Source of the DNA: Chloroflexi bacterium UBA4733
GTDB lineage: Bacteria > Chloroflexota > UBA4733
Length of the DNA stretch: 6,601 bases
Direction of reading: 5' to 3'
Assembly (NCBI GenBank): GCA_002404055.1
Contig: DHIZ01000306.1
Span: 23,716-30,316 of the forward strand
Positions within the stretch are counted from its first letter, which is position 1. Every line of letters begins with the position of its first letter. Made by a program: the position numbers and the translations under genes. Shown one piece after another: positions 6,255 through 6,601 of the stretch. The notes below the pieces were generated by a model. The model did no database searches and had not been told where the DNA came from. It saw only the letters and a list, made by a program, of their open reading frames with translations.

Positions 6255-6601
6255 CGCTTATCCTGACTCCCGGCAGCGGGGAATACAAGCCGATAGGACA
6301 AACGTCATTGCCGGAACGGCACGATAGCGGCTGAGGGCCGCGGTTACCGGCCGGTGGACAGGCTACGCGCCTGATGGCCGCTCTTACGGCTGCGCTACAT
6401 TTTTTTTGTCGGAAGGAAGTAGCGCAACGTTGGCAAACATGGAGCGCCACGAACGGGGGGACGGTTCGGAGGACGCGCGGCCGCTACGTCCGTTCGCCGT
6501 GCTCAGGTCTCGGATGCGTTGTGAAGTCAGGGTTGCCGTTCCTTTGGGCGTAATAGACCAGCCCTGGGGGGGACGGTGGGCTTTCTGGGGTAGGTTTTTG
6601 T
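6255..6601. other. non-coding or unresolved right-end region
   Basis: No gene can be defended in these 347 bp. They contain the SpoIID 5' region, the T8 inverted repeat at 6391-6426, and G-rich runs near 6455-6460 and 6566-6572. Two minus-strand frames enter from the right edge: one is open to a TAG at 6486-6484 (38 residues, Pro-rich and then ending THPRPEHGERT), the other is open to a TAA at 6386-6384 (about 71 residues). On the plus strand an ATG at 6439 opens an Arg-rich frame to the edge. None shows a recognisable domain or a good ribosome binding site. Several frames being open at once suggests GC-rich repeat or spacer DNA rather than a gene. Confidence 0.45.
6391..6426. repeat. perfect 8-bp inverted repeat enclosing a T8 tract
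   Basis: TGCGCTAC (6391-6398) and GTAGCGCA (6419-6426) are exact reverse complements, separated by 20 nt that include eight consecutive T (6400-6407). It sits about 140-170 bp upstream of the SpoIID-domain start. It is too widely spaced and wrongly arranged for an intrinsic terminator, since the T-run is in the loop. An operator, a leader hairpin or part of a dispersed repeat are possible. Confidence 0.5.

Noticed and set aside
6280..6308. Promoter for the SpoIID-domain gene: ATGACG, 17 nt, TATTCC on the minus strand
   Set aside because: The spacing is right, but the -10 matches the consensus at only three of six positions and there is no extended element, so it is not called.
6377..6407. 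Plus-strand intrinsic terminator: GCCG-ctctta-CGGC followed by T8
   Set aside because: The stem is only 4 bp, the T-run begins 9 nt beyond it, and no plus-strand gene ends nearby.
1..6601. CRISPR array, tRNA, rRNA or insertion sequence
   Set aside because: No regularly spaced direct repeats, cloverleaf, rRNA-like segment, transposase motif or terminal inverted repeats with target duplication were seen.

Overview
The window is GC-rich bacterial DNA, most likely from a member of the Chloroflexota. This placement rests on the style of the S2 N-terminus and on two traits of the secreted proteins: repeats around Gly-Tyr-Pro or Gly-Leu-Pro cores attached to a glycoside hydrolase, and SpoIID-type proteins outside any sporulation locus. 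It is an inference (about 0.6), not a proof. The coding capacity is ordinary chromosome; I see no transposase, phage gene, CRISPR array or tRNA.

Layout. Positions 1-197 (minus) hold the first 65 codons of rpsB, ribosomal protein S2, which runs off the left edge. A divergent 319-bp gap follows. The plus-strand gene at 517-2706 encodes a 729-residue secreted clan GH-A glycoside hydrolase with two C-terminal Chloroflexota-type repeats. It converges, across an 89-bp gap with no visible terminator, on a minus-strand gene at 2796-4940. That gene encodes a 714-residue lipoprotein with a PDZ domain, an S41 (C-terminal-processing type) peptidase domain and a further unrecognised C-terminal domain. Upstream of it are its own promoter candidate and GC-rich hairpins (4941-5201). 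Next, also on the minus strand, is a SpoIID/LytB-domain secreted protein (5202-6254). The last 347 bp (6255-6601) hold no gene I can defend, but contain a perfect 8-bp inverted repeat around a T8 run and short edge-crossing open frames.

How the parts relate. Apart from rpsB, all three proteins carry export signals: two Sec signal peptides and one lipobox. They should act outside the cytoplasm on glycans, proteins or peptidoglycan, so this is a small cell-surface set beside a core ribosomal gene. The glycosidase and peptidase genes are in opposite orientation but share an identical 13-base sequence, CCCTGCTATGCTT, upstream. It contains an extended -10 element, the best evidence here for the local promoter consensus. 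The most notable biochemical point is that the S41 domain keeps its Ser region but has Ile where the Ser/Lys-dyad enzymes have the catalytic Lys.
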